From: JBCCTX01 sp965263105
Lineage (GTDB): Bacteria > Bacteroidota > Bacteroidia > J057
DNA length: 64,000 nucleotides
Reading direction: 5' to 3'
NCBI GenBank assembly: GCA_965263105.1
Contig: CBDHGL010000002.1
Span: 1 to 64,000 of the forward strand
In this document: piece by piece, positions 63,935-64,000 of the stretch
Numbering within the stretch: the stretch's first letter is position 1
Layout: each line of letters starts with the position of its first letter
Program-made: the position numbers and the translations under genes
The notes under the pieces: model-generated
Told to the model about the DNA's origin: nothing
The model's input: the letters and a program-made list of their open reading frames with translations, nothing else
Database searches by the model: none

Positions 63935-64000
63935 TCAGGGAATTATGAGGGTTTTCTCATCAAAATAATCCCTTCCCATACTTCGCCAGGAAAGCCGCAG
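63935..64000 (-). CDS. fixH: FixH/CcoH C-terminal end (partial)
   Basis: 21 codons are visible before the window ends: LRLSWRSMGRDYFDEKTLIIP and a stop at 63937-63935. The W-x-x-x-G-R-x-Y-F pattern followed by a hydrophobic end is the last strand of FixH/CcoH, an assembly factor of cbb3 oxidase. Identification rests on this short end plus the following SafE-type gene, so it is likely but not secure. Confidence 0.6.
   Translation of the reverse strand: MRLSWRSMGRDYFDEKTLIIP

Overview
The window comes from a member of the Bacteroidota, most likely the Saprospiria (Lewinella/Haliscomenobacter-like). Supporting signs are a type IX secretion C-terminal sorting domain, several LytTR regulators paired with LytS-type kinases, Bacteroidota-style promoter boxes (TTG-N19-TAnnTTTG), a CcoH/FixH-SafE pair of a cbb3 oxidase cluster, and TPR-CHAT genes next to a small sigma factor. 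Base composition looks close to balanced, with clearly AT-rich islands around 1.6-3.4 kb, 4.8-5.4 kb and 22.4-26.8 kb. I saw no rRNA, tRNA, prophage, integrase, complete insertion sequence or CRISPR array.

Layout. 1-8.5 kb: a polysaccharide lyase (PL9-like, cut by the window edge) divergent from a second carbohydrate-active-looking protein, an aldo/keto reductase, a DUF433/DUF5615 toxin-antitoxin pair, and a sulfatase fused to a 5'-nucleotidase-type phosphatase whose frame is broken by a short C run. 8.5-12 kb: a Uma2 nuclease-like protein, arsenite methyltransferase and an alpha-glucan phosphorylase-like protein with a very good promoter and terminator. 12-16.5 kb: a four-gene operon of SDHY-repeat protein, LytS-type kinase, a second kinase-like protein without the phospho-acceptor histidine, and a LytTR regulator. 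16.5-21.3 kb: small metabolic and secreted proteins, including a 50-residue stump of a gamma-glutamylcyclotransferase. 21.5-27.5 kb: a decayed module made of a lipoprotein, a PKD-domain protein, a ruined TPR-CHAT (caspase-like) gene, a broken membrane TPR protein and an intact sigma factor. 27.7-35.6 kb: two beta-barrel-like proteins, a di-heme peroxidase, rhomboid protease, peroxiredoxin, glycosyltransferase, and an ECF sigma factor with its membrane partner. 36-46.7 kb: RecA, cyclophilin and GroES-like genes, a STAS/RsbW pair, an RND permease, an M20 amidohydrolase, an esterase and a polyprenyl diphosphate synthase. 46.7-64 kb: mostly housekeeping genes (exonuclease/GIY-YIG protein, Lgt, acyl-CoA carboxylase, HslU, MurF, a D-2-hydroxyacid dehydrogenase, and SafE plus the end of FixH).

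The intergenic space holds structure of its own. A 40-bp unit is repeated in tandem at 30.9-31.1 kb, and degenerate copies sit directly after gene stop codons at four other places. A palindrome-rich element of about 190 bp occurs twice (35.7 and 63.1 kb). A 282-bp segment at 39.5-39.8 kb has 15-bp terminal inverted repeats and a 15-bp perfect stem, and looks like a small non-autonomous transposable element.

The strongest candidates for unusual biology are the SDHY-repeat/kinase/pseudokinase/LytTR operon, and the sigma factor/membrane TPR/CHAT module, which survives here only as a fossil. All protein calls come from reading the translations by eye; no database search was possible.
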